Below are positions 11,870-23,274 of a stretch of DNA of 64,000 bases, in pieces. The notes under the pieces are model-generated. The model searched no databases. It had not been told where the DNA came from and worked only from the letters and a program-made list of their open reading frames with translations. Source of the DNA: Takakia lepidozioides (taxonomy: Eukaryota; Streptophyta; Takakiopsida; Takakiales; Takakiaceae). Made by a program: the position numbers and the translations under genes. Location: the NCBI GenBank assembly GCA_030704615.1, contig CM060732.1, forward strand, positions 59,253,053 to 59,317,052, in the 5' to 3' direction. Each line of letters starts with the position of its first letter. The first letter of the stretch is position 1.

Positions 11870-12475
11870 AGCCCTCGGCGCCGAATTCCCATCCGCCAGG
11901 TAAGTCGGAGCGTCGAATTTCCGTCATGCAGGTAATTCGAAGAGCGGATGGATAGAAATCCGGCGCCGAATTTCCATCCGCCAGGTAACTCGGAGCGCCG
12001 AATTTCCGTCATGCAGGTAATTCGGAGAGCGGATGGATGGAAATCCGGCGCCGAATTTTCATCCGCCAGGTAAGTCGGAGCGCGGATGGATGGAAATCCG
12101 GCGCCGAATTTCCGTCCGCCAGGTAAGTCGGAGCGCCGTTTTTCCGTCATGCAGGTAATTCGGAGAGCGGATGGATGGAAATCCGGCGCCAAATTTCCGT
12201 CCGCCAGGTAAGTCGCAGCGCGGATGGATGGAAATCCGGCGCCGAATTTCCATCCTGCAGGTAATTCGGAGCAAGGATGGATGGAAATTTGGCGCCGAAT
12301 TTCCGTTATGCAGGTAATTTGGAGCGCGGCCAGATGGAAATCCGGCGCCGGATTTCCATGAAGCAGGTAACTCGGAGCGCGGCCGGATGGAAATTCGGCG
12401 CCGAATTTCCATCCGCCAGGTAAGTCGAAGCGCCAAATTACCATCATGCAGGTAATTCTGAGCGTGGCCGCTTGG
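11870..12475. repeat. Tandem array, ~60-65-bp unit, about nine copies
   Basis: Units of the form GGATGGAAATCCGGCGCCGA + ATTTCCATCCGCCAGGTAA + GTCGGAGCG, alternating with versions carrying CGTCATGCAGGTAATTCGGA. Each unit has a GGCGCC palindrome with GGATGGAAAT arms. Long ORFs here are periodic artefacts. Confidence 0.88.
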
Positions 12476-12599
12476 TTTTTTGGTTTAAAAAGACACTAAA
12501 CCTTAAGTTTGGTGGCTGAAGTCCACTTTTAGACACATTTTTCAGGGAATTCTCGACTGGTAGAGAGAAATTCCTTGCTTCTTTTCCATCCCTCTTAGT

Positions 12600-13395
12600 T
12601 CCTACATGGAAATTCGTTGCCGAAATTCCATCTGGCCACGATTGCGATTACATGCCGAATGGAAATTCGGCGCCGGTTTTCCATCCCCTCCGCCCGAGTC
12701 GACTTTATCCCGGCGGCCCCTGTTGGATATTCGGTGCCGAATTTCTGTCCCGGGGTTGTAATGTGACGGCCAGGTGCCGGCCTCGCCTCCCGAGCCGACT
12801 GCATCCGAACGGCCCCGGATGTAAATTCGGCGCCGTTTTTCCATCCAGGGAGGTTTTTATGTCGGCCAGTTTTCGGCCTGACCCCCCGACACGACTTCCT
12901 TTGGTGGGGCCCGGATGGAAATTCGGCGCCGAATTTCCATCCGGGGGATGTTCTGTGTCGGACAGGTGCCGGCCTCTCCGCCCGAGTCGACTTTATCCCG
13001 GCGCCCCCTGTTGGATATTCGGTGCCGAATTTCCGTCCGGGGGTTGTAATGTGACAGCCAGGTGCCGGCCTCTCCTCCCGAGCCGACTGCATCCGAACGG
13101 CCCCGGATGTAAATTCGGCGCCGTTTTTCCATCCTGGAAGATTTTTATGTCGGCTAGTTTTCGACCTGACCCCCCGACAGGACTTCCTTTGGGGGGGCCT
13201 GGATGGAAATTCGGCGCCGAATTTCCATCCGGGGGATGTTCTCTGTCGGACAAGTGCCGGCCTCTCCGCCCGAGTTTCATCCGGGCGGCCCCTGCTGGAT
13301 ATTCGGTGCCGAATTTCCATCCGGGGGTAGTAATGTGACGGCCCGGTGCCGGCTTCTCCCCTTCAGCCGACATCATGCGGGCGGCCCCCACTTTT
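12600..13395. repeat. Tandem array, ~288-bp unit, about 2.7 copies
   Basis: The marker GGATATTCGGTGCCGAATTT recurs at about 12725, 13012 and 13297. Each higher-order unit contains three palindrome variants: TTCGGTGCCGAATTTC, ATTCGGCGCCGTTTTT and AAATTCGGCGCCGAATTT with ATGGAAA/TTTCCAT arms. Different in unit size from the adjacent array but with the same core. Confidence 0.88.
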
Positions 13396-13750
13396 TGACT
13401 GCATACCGTTGGCAGTTATTGCGCAAAGACCAGGGGCCGCATTCCGGAGACAAGGTTCATTAACACTCTGACTGTGGATTTTTGAGATAGTTGGCTCCCT
13501 GGATTTGGATCAGGCTTCGTCGCTCGGACAAATCGGCACGGCATTCCTTCCCATCGGTGCATCCCCCTTCTACCAGGGAGCTTGCCCGCACGCCATCCTG
13601 GCAGTCTTGTGTGCACATCTCCCATGGCGGAAAACCCGAGCGCTACAGTGTACTGCCCTCTTCACGAGCATAGAGCTTCATTTCCGTGCAGAGGGGACAT
13701 CTGCCGTGTGATGGAGAAATATCTGTGCGTTACCACCGGGGTCGGTTTTT

Positions 13751-16643
13751 TTGGAGGAGGAAAGGAAGGACTCAAACGGCGTTGTTGTCGAGAGTATTGT
13801 TGTGCTCCACGATGATTTCGGCGATGGTAGGGAATGGCGAGTTCCACCATCGGACAACGTCATATACAGGGCTGTTGGGGACTTCATTTGCCCGCCAAAT
13901 GCACCTTCTATCCTGGCGCCTTCCACGTTGTTTGTGCGGGCGCGTTGCGGTGTTTCTCCCCAACTTGCTTCCATTTTAAATCCAGAGGTCACAGGAACCC
14001 CGAACTCCACATTTAAGTGTGCGCATTGCAAAGAACCACCACACTGCATGTCTGTTTGTAATGCCAAGCAGTTCTATGTGTTGCACTGTTTCCCTGACCT
14101 CACCCGAGCTTGCATACGCGTTGTTTCCCATTGTCACAAATTGGCGAGGGGGAACTCGCGGGAGGCTGCCCACGAGGCATAGCAGCTCGTTCAGGAGGAG
14201 GTTAAGTTGAGACCGGGTGCCAAACCCAAACAGATACAGCTCCAAGCCGCCCATAAGATGGCATTGGCCAGAATTATGTCGGAAGACGGCTCCGATAGAG
14301 TTCCTCTCGATGACAAGGAAATGGAGGCATTGCTGGAGTCGGTGTCCCACGTCTGTTCACCGAATGTCCGAAACCACATTGTCTCATGCAAACAGAAAAT
14401 TGGGCGTGGCTCGGATATGCACTCCATTCTGGAGGTGAAGCAACGATGTGGATATGACTACATTCATGGAAGTAGGTTTCCAGGACAAGGGACTGAGGCA
14501 AATCGTTGTTTCGTATTCAAAATGTTCACGTGTGGACCTGGCAGCGGCGTCCAACTGGTCGACAGGATGACGAGTGGGGACTTGTCAAACATTTGGGTCA
14601 TGTTCGACCATATCAAGCGAATTACAAATCACCAGTGGGTGACAATGGGTGCATATGTCTACGACACCCACTGCAGGATGCTAATGACAATTGCTATTTG
14701 TGAGATGAAAGGAGAGGACACACAATCGGAGATGCTTCTTTGGCAGGGAATAAACGAACAGATGGTCAAGGCGGGATTGCCCCCTCCCAATTTCCGTGGT
14801 TTCATGGCGGACAATGCACAAGCAAATTGGGCTGCCATCCGAAGGGTGTATGGGCAAGACCCCAATGTTCCCATGGAAGGCAAGGAGAGATCTTGTGGGT
14901 TCCATTTTCTGCAGAGCCTTTCGCAGTACACAACCAGGCTCGTGGCGCCAGATTTCAGAGAGGAGCACCATTCCATGTGTCTTGCGTGGAAGCGCGCTCC
15001 CACCTTGGATGATGCAGAGACACAGTTTGCATGTATACGGGCTTGGTGGACATCGTCATGTGCTGTAAGGAAATCAGATGAGGGAGCAATGGTCAGTTGG
15101 CTAGCATGGTGGCATTATCGTTTCCTCCAGTTCGGCGACTATATGCGGGAGGTGAGTTGCACGAATTCGCGTCCCGTTGAATATTATTCTTGGCATTATT
15201 TGTAACTTGCTTGTAACCTCAACATGTGCTTGTGCAGGAAATGTGTCTCGACTCCGACACCGACATGCCCACGACAAACATGGCCGAATCAGTGCATTCT
15301 TCCTGGCGTGCCTCTCTGCGGCGCATCTGGTGGACATCCTCACTGCCACAACGGAGGACATTGTGAGGTCAATTATGCAGCAATGCAGGTACAACGAGTT
15401 CTTGAAAGGGAAACAGTGGGGCTTGGGGCCGGACAGGCAGGAAATGCTGATGCGGACTACCTCCAGATCGAAGAATCCTTGGAAGTGGGCGGCGGCCTTG
15501 CGAGAGGGCCTTCGGGACACGCCATTGCTTCGAAGAGGCCAACATTTGGAAGGAGATGTTCATACCCGTCCAGTGAGACGAAGACTTGACGAGGCACCTG
15601 GCGGGGAAGATGATTCATGGCGAGCTGACAAGAATATTCGCACGCTCCCTCGTGGTCCTGTGATGTTGCCCGAGATCTCGTCGAGCACCGCAAGTCCTGC
15701 ACGTTCAAGATCGCCATCTCCTTTGAGCACAAGGCACGTGCCCGGGCAACATAACGAGCCATCTGTAGTAAAGCATTACAACATTCTCATTGTGGAGACA
15801 AGAGTGTCGGAGTCACAGTGGAGAATTGCAAGGACATTGCCGGCATTTCGAGGGAAGTGCTGCACCATCCGGGTGGATACAAGAGCACGTTGTGGTGAGA
15901 TGATTCGGAGGAACCCACACGGTGCTGTACCTGTACCTTGTTTCAGCGGCAGATTTTTGACTCCTACATTTGCTCACGCCACAACGCAGACGTTTTGGTT
16001 CTGTAGGCACGACATAATGACCTGTGTATTTGGCAAGCCCAAGTACGGGATTCAGGGAATGCCGGAGCCTCCGGGCGTCTGGCCTGTTGCACCAGGTTGC
16101 AGCCTCTCTCAGAATGAGGCGGATGCTCTATCTGCAGCAGGATTTCGAATGGTGCAACGCACAGACGTCCCGGCCCACGCATTTCCAGTTCCTCAGACCC
16201 AGCCATTGCAGACTGCTCGGTCCAGTAGAGACGGATTGGACAATTCTGCATATCCCACAATGCGATTTGGAAGAGTGAAGAGACGACACCCTCCCAACAA
16301 GTTGAATGAGACTCGGATTGCCAATGCTCTTGGGATGACTTGCACTATTCAGAGCTCCGTGGACGTACCTCCACCCGGCCTTGGGCGTGTTTATCGGATG
16401 GCAACGGCCAGCTCGGCTGTACACGACGATGTATACACAATTACGATTGGAGTGGAGCCGACTTGCAATTGTACGGACTTCTCGTTGATGGAAGCAAAGA
16501 AGGGTTCAAAGTATTATCCGTGCAAGCATCTGTATTACATTTACCTGAAGAGGTTGAGGATGAACGTGACTATTGATGACTTTATTCATGCACCGGCGTT
16601 GAGCGTGAACGAGCTGGAGGTTTACTATTTCATGAGCGCATGA
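13751..16643 (+). pseudogene. MULE-type DDE transposase with SWIM zinc finger, copy 1
   Basis: N-terminal Cys/His-rich segment (CAHCKEPPHCMSVC...HCHK, 14015-14150), then an in-frame TAG at 14180-14182, then the catalytic core: VMFDHIKR (Asp codon 14606), GFMADNAQANWAA (Asp 14810), CGFHFLQSL (C/D-2-H type, ~14894). Exon 1 ends at a GTGAGT donor (15152). Exon 2 starts at 15238 and gives TTNMAESVHSSW, with Glu at 15286 as the third acidic residue. A one-base frameshift near 15300-15330 leads to HLVDILTATTEDIV and on to the SWIM finger CNC (16463)...CKH (16521). It cuts and joins the element ends. The C-terminus runs into the left terminus of copy 2 and stops at FMSA. Stop codon plus frameshift mean this copy is probably dead unless they are sequence errors. 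Confidence 0.82.
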
Positions 16644-16690
16644 GCCCATGAGCCCATGAGCCTATGAGCTCATGAGCGGACATCCGCGGA
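16619..16690 (+). repeat. Internal terminus-like repeat (left end of copy 2)
   Basis: GGTTTACTATTTCATGAGCG, followed by four more CATGAGC-like units (TGAGCCCATGAGCCCATGAGC) and CATGAGCGGACATCCGCGG. In the same orientation as the left end at 5794 and inverse to the right end at 24022, with which it shares GGTT-CTATTTCATGAGC. Confidence 0.75.
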
Positions 16691-16774
16691 ATTGGAATTT
16701 TCCTGCCTTTATTGACGGTGTTATGTCCTCTTACCTCGGTAATAGGGTCTGTTTCTCCTGGTCCAGGATGTGGA

Positions 16775-17070
16775 ATGAGGTATTTCGGCGCCATTATTCC
16801 CAAGAGCAGTGTGCTAAAATGGTGTTTTGAAGACATCCACCGGGGTATTTCGGCACCGAAATTACCTCTTAAAATGTGATATAGTGCGGTATTTAATGGC
16901 GCAGAACGGGCTATTTGGGCGCCGAAATACCCAAGTGGAATGTGCTGAAGTGCCTTGTGCTGAAGGCTTCCATCGCGATATTTTGGTACAGTAATTCATC
17001 CGTGGAATTTTTGAGGCCCATATAACGAAGGCGCGCATTGGGCTATTTCGGCGCCAAATTTCCCAATAGG
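16775..17070. repeat. Subterminal GGCGCC repeats, left arm of copy 2
   Basis: Three or four units like GGTATTTCGGCGCCATTATTC with CCCAAGAGCAGTGTGCTAAA spacers, at about 16778, 16845, 16910 and 17040. The flanks (GGGTATTT/AAATACCC) differ from those of the central arrays. Confidence 0.8.
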
Positions 17071-17408
17071 AATGTTAGAAACGGCAGGGTTTTCATGGCT
17101 TCAAGTTCTTGGCTCGATGGTGTGCATAAATTACTTGTAGGGTTCTTCACTGAAGTTTGCGTCTCTTCTGCTTTTATTATACATTTTGGTTGGCGGAAGA
17201 AATGTAGGGAATCGGACAAGCAGTCTGAACTCAATGATTTTTCAAATCGTCAATATTTTCATTAAGTGTTTCAGAACTGTACAACAAAAGGATCCAAATG
17301 AGACTTTGCTATGGTGAGGATCCGCTATCACTGTCCGATGCATCCCCGGCCTCATGCAAGGATGGCTGCCTTCCACCTGCCTCCGAACCTGCACTGCCGC
17401 TACCGCTG

Positions 17409-19058
17409 TTACTCTGAAGCCCTCCCCTCAAAAATACCATCCTCACCAGCCGGAACTGTCCACCTGGGTACGGAAGTGTCCTCAACATTCCCCTCGCTCT
17501 CGGACGCGGATTCTATTACGAACTTCCCTACTCTGCCTTTCACAATTCTATGTTTGGCCTCACGCCTCATTATAATTCTCTGCTCATTCCCGTATGTCAA
17601 TTGCTCTAACCGAGTAGGCCTATCCTCCCTGCTGATGGCTTCTCTGGCAGCCGTGTCTGCATAGGCTGGTAGAAAAAAAGGCTTCTGGGGACTCGCGAGA
17701 AACGATTTTCTGGCAAAGAATGGCCGATGCGATTCAGTCTCTTCCTCTACAACAGGGTCCGATTCGGGCAAGTCTCCCAGCTTCTCCTCGTCGGACGACT
17801 CTGCAAGGCTGAGTGTACGCACAAACATAGAATGAAGTACATTAGAGAATTCAAACAGGGAATCATCGGCAGCTTGCATGGTCCCTACAACCGAACCAAT
17901 ACACTTACTATGGTGCAACTCACTCGAAGACAGGCATTGGGGGAAGCGGCTTCGGGCGCCCCTGCATCGAACGAATTTCCTGGACTTCCTCCTCTTCATC
18001 TTCCTCCTCCCCTTCCACGTCATCTTCTGCGTTTTTGGGATCCTCAGTCGGAGGCAAACGCTGAAGGCCCGCCAAATTGTAATCATACAAGGCCGTATCC
18101 CCCTCAAATGAGAACACAAATTGGTTCGACATCCTTCCCGCCCACATACAGGCACCTGCAAATTCATACGACACAACCACAACCAAACTCAAGAATGAGT
18201 CGCTTCCTCGCACAAGCAAACATACACAAACGGAAATGGTGTCAATTTTGGTGCCGCATTCAATTAACGTTCTCACCTGTATTTGCAGTGATGTCGAGGA
18301 CCCTGCCTTCAACATCCGTACATGTTTCCATGAGCGTCTGGGATGAATGCAGGACTCCTGGTCCTGCATACCTCCATGGCTTGCCCGACAAATCACAAAG
18401 AATGTCCTTCTCTCCCATGGTTGAACAGGACGTTATACTCCAGTGGATCAACTATGGAATCAACAAGTCTTCCTGTTTCACGTAATTTGAATTTCTAATG
18501 TTTCTTCACGAAGCAAAATGCCTGAAAGATAAGAGTCTGCAGAGAAGGAAATGTCCTGGAGGTTTTGCTCTCCGCAAGCTCCAGCAGGTTCTGATCGTCG
18601 CCAAGTCGTACCACGTTGTCGTCCTCTCCTTCTGTCAGCTCAATGGGCCGCCCTTCTGCAGATCCAACTCCCACATCTCCAGCGGCCTCCACCGCATCCG
18701 TGTTTTTTGAAATTGACTGCAAACCCAATATCTCTGCTTCCAGTCTCCCTAGGGGTTTTACTGGCGAAGCCATGGGCTCCTTCTGCTTCCTCGACTTCCG
18801 AACTCTAGGTGGGCTTTTCTGAGGCGATATCTGAGGTGTTGAATGAGGACTCGCCTGCCTCGATGCACTTCCACATTGCGAGCGCAGCACCCGGGCAGGA
18901 GTATCCAAAGTTGACTGTGTTGCTTCGCCCCCCTGCGATCCCTCCCCAGCTCCCATGTCAAACAAACAGGAAAACATGAGACACTGCACGCAAAAAAAAG
19001 GTGTAAAAGGAATATTGCGTATGGAGTGCTTCACATCCGCAAAGCACGAATCTCTCAC
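17409..19058 (-). pseudogene. Methyltransferase-like gene, copy 2, lacking motif IV
   Basis: Parallels the C-terminal half of the copy 1 protein. From 19058 a basic low-complexity region (VRKSRKQKEPMAS) leads straight into LQTLIFQAFCFVKKH (18500), matching VQTLVFEAYCFVRG of copy 1. Next come KPWRYAGPGV and VLDITANTG (18270-18400, motif I), then after an intron ACMWAGRMSNQFVFSFEGD (18080-18150), an acidic stretch and the conserved tail with FFARKSFLASPQKPFFLPAY (17650-17720). The segment carrying ILLDIPDG in copy 1 is missing, so this version cannot be an active enzyme of the same type. Several exons contain frame breaks. Confidence 0.65.
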
Positions 19059-19206
19059 TGGTGGGCGATCCGAGTCTCCGGATAACGAGGTCTACATTTC
19101 ATGCATGAGACGGAGCTTAAGTCGTGTCGTCGGCGGCTTCCCAAAATCCCGCGTCCTCCTTCTCTTTGCCGGAGTCACCTGACCTTCCACAAACTCTATG
19201 CTACCA

Positions 19207-19602
19207 CTATGCCGCATAAGGAGAGGAAACGCAGGAGAATGTCACTGCAGAAGGGCAAGGAGCGAGAGAGCGAAGCGGTGGAACATGCAACCACTCTACA
19301 CGAGCAGATGTGTAAGCAGCCACGTCTCCCGAAGCGTCCACCACTTTCTGCCGTATGGGTGATGAAGAGATTGTGACCCCTGACACGTTCGCACGGATGA
19401 AGTCGACTGGAACACGACGCGTGCCAGTTCCAGCCACCAACAAGATGGTTTTATCCGAATTGCGGCACCGAAATACCTTCCGTTCACCGGATGCTGTTCC
19501 CGGAGCAGCCGACATTGAATGAAATATCCGCACATCATGAAATCCAACCGCCATGAAAATCCCCTGCCTATGACATTCAACAGTCAGGTCGGTACGTTTC
19601 AT
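19207..19602 (-). CDS. Unrecognised 131-aa ORF at the 5' side of copy 2 methyltransferase gene
   Basis: An open frame on the minus strand immediately before the palindrome array of copy 2, where the 5' end of the methyltransferase gene would be expected. No motif recognised. It may be the first exon of that gene or simply an open frame; codon structure is unremarkable. Confidence 0.3.
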   Translation of the reverse strand: MKRTDLTVECHRQGIFMAVGFHDVRIFHSMSAAPGTASGERKVFRCRNSDKTILLVAGTGTRRVPVDFIRANVSGVTISSSPIRQKVVDASGDVAAYTSARVEWLHVPPLRSLAPCPSAVTFSCVSSPYAA

Positions 19603-19609
19603 CAGCGGA

Positions 19610-21165
19610 CGGATGAATTTCGGCGCCGAAATTCATCCTATTCAAGTGCTTTCGTACACAAACTTACAAATTTCGCGCCGCAATTCATCGCTTCCCAAGT
19701 CCTCATTCGTCATGAGCAAACCTGTCAGTGGGATATCGGAGCCGGAATTAATTCCGGAACAGTGGAAACGGCTGCACTTGGGCACATTTCATCCATATTT
19801 CGGCGCCGAAATTCATTACGAATATCTCCGTCCACGCGTAGACGAGTGAAATCATCCATATTTCGGCGCCGAAATTCATCGGTCCACGCGTAGACGAAGG
19901 CGCCGAAATTCATCCAGAGCGAAGACTAAATCGGCACCATGCTATGCTTTGCCGCCATCATTGCCCCTGACGGATGCTGTCCATGCCTGTTGGACTTGCC
20001 ATTTCTGGACATTTAAACTATAATTTCGGCGCCGAAATTATACTTTATGTGCGGCAACGTCCCGTGCGAAAAAGACCACTTAATGGATACTGTCGGTTTC
20101 AAATGAAAAAACGGCTAAAATACAATTAATTTGACAGAATGGGTTCAATATGCCGATTTCTCTCCATTAATGCAGAATATTCCTGTTATCTTCGTCGGAA
20201 CGGGGTATTTCCAACGATTTACGGAAAATTATATCATCCAGAAGCAAATAGTAAGTGTCGGGTTTGGACGAATTTCGGCGCCGAAATTCATCCGTCGCAT
20301 AGAAAATGTAATATTAAGAGTTACTCATTGCGGACAGTAAGGATGAATTTCGGCGCCGAAATTCATCCATTTCAAAGAAAAATAAATATTGGAGGGAGGG
20401 CATTGGATGAATTTCGGCGCCGAAATCCGGCGCTCAAACCCTGAAAAGAATTTGGAGGGATGGAGTCGGTTGAATTTCGGCGCCGAAATTCATTGCTCGC
20501 GAAGAAAAAAAAAATCGGGAGGACTTCGGATGAATTTCGGGCGCCGAAATTCATTGCTGGCGAAGAAAAAAAAAATTCGGGAGGACTTCGGATGAATTTC
20601 GGCGCCGAAATTCATTGCTCGTAAATTCGGAGGACTTCGGATGACGGCGCCGAAATTCATTTGCTCGCGAAGAAAAGGAAAATTAGAAGGAGGACTTGGA
20701 TGAGATTCGGCGCCGAAGTTCATCTGTCGCAAAGAAAAAAAAAAAAAACAAAAAAACTTCAGATGAATTTCGGGCACCGAAATCCATCCGCAGGGCAGCA
20801 GAATTAGGGTCGGAAAAAGGAGATGAAGAATGATTTCGGCGCCGAAATACATCCATTCTGCCGATTCAGGATTACTGTCATTCGGATGTCGGCACCGATA
20901 TCCGACACGTGTGTGAATCACGACTGTAATCAGGAACACATTCATCTGTATTTTGGCATCCAAATTCAACCCTCATGTGCAGAAACAATTTTGATGAAGA
21001 TGTTCATCCGAATTTCGGCACCGAAATCCATCCGTTGGATGCTTGGTCAGTTTCATGAGGTGAACAAATTACTATTTCTGTCGCCGGAATTCATCCCCTG
21101 GCTTCCAAAGTTGTTACATGACAGAGATGTTCATCCAGATTTCGGTGCCGAAATTCATGGGAAGG
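19610..21165. repeat. Palindrome array of copy 2 (GATGAATTTCGGCGCCGAAA type)
   Basis: About 18 copies of ATTTCGGCGCCGAAAT, most extended to a near-perfect 28-base palindrome by GGATGA/TCATCC arms. Between 20270 and 20860 they are regularly spaced, about 60 bp apart, with A-rich spacers (GCGAAGAAAAAAAAAATCGG). Outside this block spacing is irregular. It occupies the same position, between the diverging genes, as the arrays of copy 1. Confidence 0.92.
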
Positions 21166-21399
21166 CCTGATTTATTGTAGCCCAAGTGGTTGTACATTAC
21201 AATTCAGGCACCAAATATCCGATGTGAACTTGCTGTTGTCGTCGTTTTTTGTAACGTACGTTACATACCTTCATCTTTACGTGCACTGATCACCCATCCG
21301 TTGGATACGGAATCCTCCAGAAAATCATTTGTGTTATTAGGTAGGACACACTCTTCTCACTGCAGGACTTCGCTGCGGAGCGTACCGAGAGGTCCCGTC

Positions 21400-21935
21400 T
21401 TCAACATGGACTCCCGTGTTTGGGTAAACGTGTACTTCCATCCTGATTCTCTGAAAGCTAAAATACGTTCCACGAAATCCAATTCCCAGTCGTCATCCTC
21501 CTCCCACGAGAAGCTTCGCCCCGCATACCGGTGGGTGACCCCGCAGCTTGGCCCACCCATCGGTGGGGAAACTGAAAAGACGGCGGCCACCAACAAAGGC
21601 GAACGACACCAGGATGGCCAACGCTCTTGCAATGCCCTGCATAGTGCAAGGTTGCAGGATGTTCCTCACCCCGGGATGGGGCGCATATTTCAGTTGTCAA
21701 CAGCCGGGTCTGCTGCGCGCAGTGTCGTGTATACAATCACGGTTTCACAGTACCCAGCTTGCAACTGTGAGGACTTCCTTGTTATGGAATCGAAGAATGC
21801 AGCATACGTCCCCTGCAAACACCTTTATTACATTTTTCTGAAGCGCATGAGTTGCATATCCGCAGTGGACGTCTTCATCCATGCTCCAACCTGAGTTTCA
21901 ACGAGCTGCACAAGGCCCTACGGCAGGACACTGGT
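21400..21935 (+). pseudogene. Transposase C-terminus with SWIM finger, copy 2
   Basis: Only the last ~180 residues survive. LKRRRPPTKANDTRMANAL matches the copy 1 segment before the finger. After a frameshift near 21655, DVPHPGMGRIFQLSTAGSAA and VVYTITV lead into CNC (21760)...CKH (21813), then LYYIFLKR and FIHAP. A further shift at 21893 allows SFNELHKALRQD, the natural continuation that copy 1 lost. No DDE core is present upstream, so this copy could move only with transposase from elsewhere. Confidence 0.8.
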
Positions 21936-22792
21936 CGGACTGCTTGACATTCCACATTCGGGAAGGAGAAAGTGGCAATTATATTACATTCATCTTCTTG
22001 CACCTATTTTTTTTGGAGGAATTATACACTTGGTGGTGCCGCATCGCCATGGCTACATGTGAATTTTGGTGCCGCAATACATGAGAATGTGGTTTTTGGC
22101 CATGAATGGCATGCGCATGTTTTTTATTTTGGTTGTCTACAAATGGATCCGAGTAAAGCATACATTGTGTGGAGATTAACGGGCATTGAGGCCTATTTCA
22201 GCGCCGTTTATGGTCTATGTACTGCATAGTGCTTCCTTGTTACTGCTCTTCATTCAATTTGTAGTGATTTCGCAGCCCATCCTGGCGTTTTCGTCCACCT
22301 CTATGAGAAACTCTCCAATTTGCTACAAATACATTGTTACTGTTCTGCAAATGTGATGTCTTTACAAGATTGCTAGTTCTGTGTCCCAGTGGGAAGGGTC
22401 CTACTGCACATTCCAGCATTTGCATACTGCACTTTGTGCAAACAGCAATCCATACGACAAAGGACACGTCCCAGCATACTGGCAGTGAATTGCAAAAACC
22501 TTAACAGAAGATTATCCAAGCATGTATATTCCCCATATGGCACAGGGAAGCTGCTTGATTTCTGAATGAAAATGTATGTGCCATGAGTGTCGGCGAGTCG
22601 AAACATGTCTACTCTAGCATGCAAGACCTATGGTCCCCTCGCCCAAGAAGAAGGAACTCTAACTGGCCTCTCAAGGACCTCCTGAGTGACCGGGTGCCTA
22701 TATTTGAACAAAATGTCAGTGGTTTCTGTCGCCGGTTGAAACTAACGAGGATGTCGTGTTTATCGATAGCGCCCCCTTGGTAGAAGACATTT
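21936..22792. other. Non-coding right arm of copy 2
   Basis: AT-rich sequence after the transposase remnant. No repeat, RNA gene or convincing exon recognised apart from a few GGTGCCGCA motifs near 22030-22070. Confidence 0.35.
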
Positions 22793-23254
22793 TCACAGTG
22801 GGCCCTGTGTTCCCCTCCTCCTCATCCTCATAACTGAAGAGAATGTCCCCACTTTCCGAGCCAGTCCGTCCACGCGTAAGTTTTCACCTATGCACTCATC
22901 ATACGTCCACTCGCAACAATTCAATCCAGCGATACAGCAACGCTGTGCGTGATCTGTTCGGCTCCCACTCATGCGGAAAGTCCAGGTCCATGATGCGTAG
23001 GAACCACCTGCTCCCCAGCCGGGTCCAGGAGAATCGTGCAATCCTGGAAGAAACTCCATTGCTCTCAGCTGGACAAGTCGAGGATCGTCCCTATAAACAT
23101 CCAGGAAAACAATGATGTCGTCTGCTTTCGGGAAAATGACTCCCGTCTGGCGTCGATAGATGTGATTCGGGCACGACATGGCCTCACGACATAGCACGAA
23201 CTCAAAGCAGGGAGATGGGCCAACAGAGAAGAGTGAAGAGCAAAATGAGAGCAA
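22793..23254 (-). pseudogene. Methyltransferase N-region-like fragment in the right arm
   Basis: A minus-strand ORF. In its middle the neighbouring frame gives WFLRIMDLDFPHEWEPNRSR, then TALLYRWIELL, which resembles the FFREIPHARRSHEFTDQP...MRLLYRYIRD block of the copy 1 methyltransferase gene. It lies on the right of the transposase, whereas in copy 1 this block is on the left, so it is a displaced or third fragment. Similarity judged by eye. Confidence 0.4.
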
Positions 23255-23274
23255 GGCCTCCCTTACCGTAAGGC

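Noticed and set aside
11821-13391. Long ORFs (up to 241 aa) across the palindrome arrays
   Set aside because: Open on several frames and both strands with periodic sequence; explained by tandem units whose length is a multiple of three or lacks stops.
20270-20860. Regularly spaced palindromes resembling a CRISPR array
   Set aside because: Eukaryotic context with spliced genes, spacers are similar to each other and A-rich, and no cas genes.
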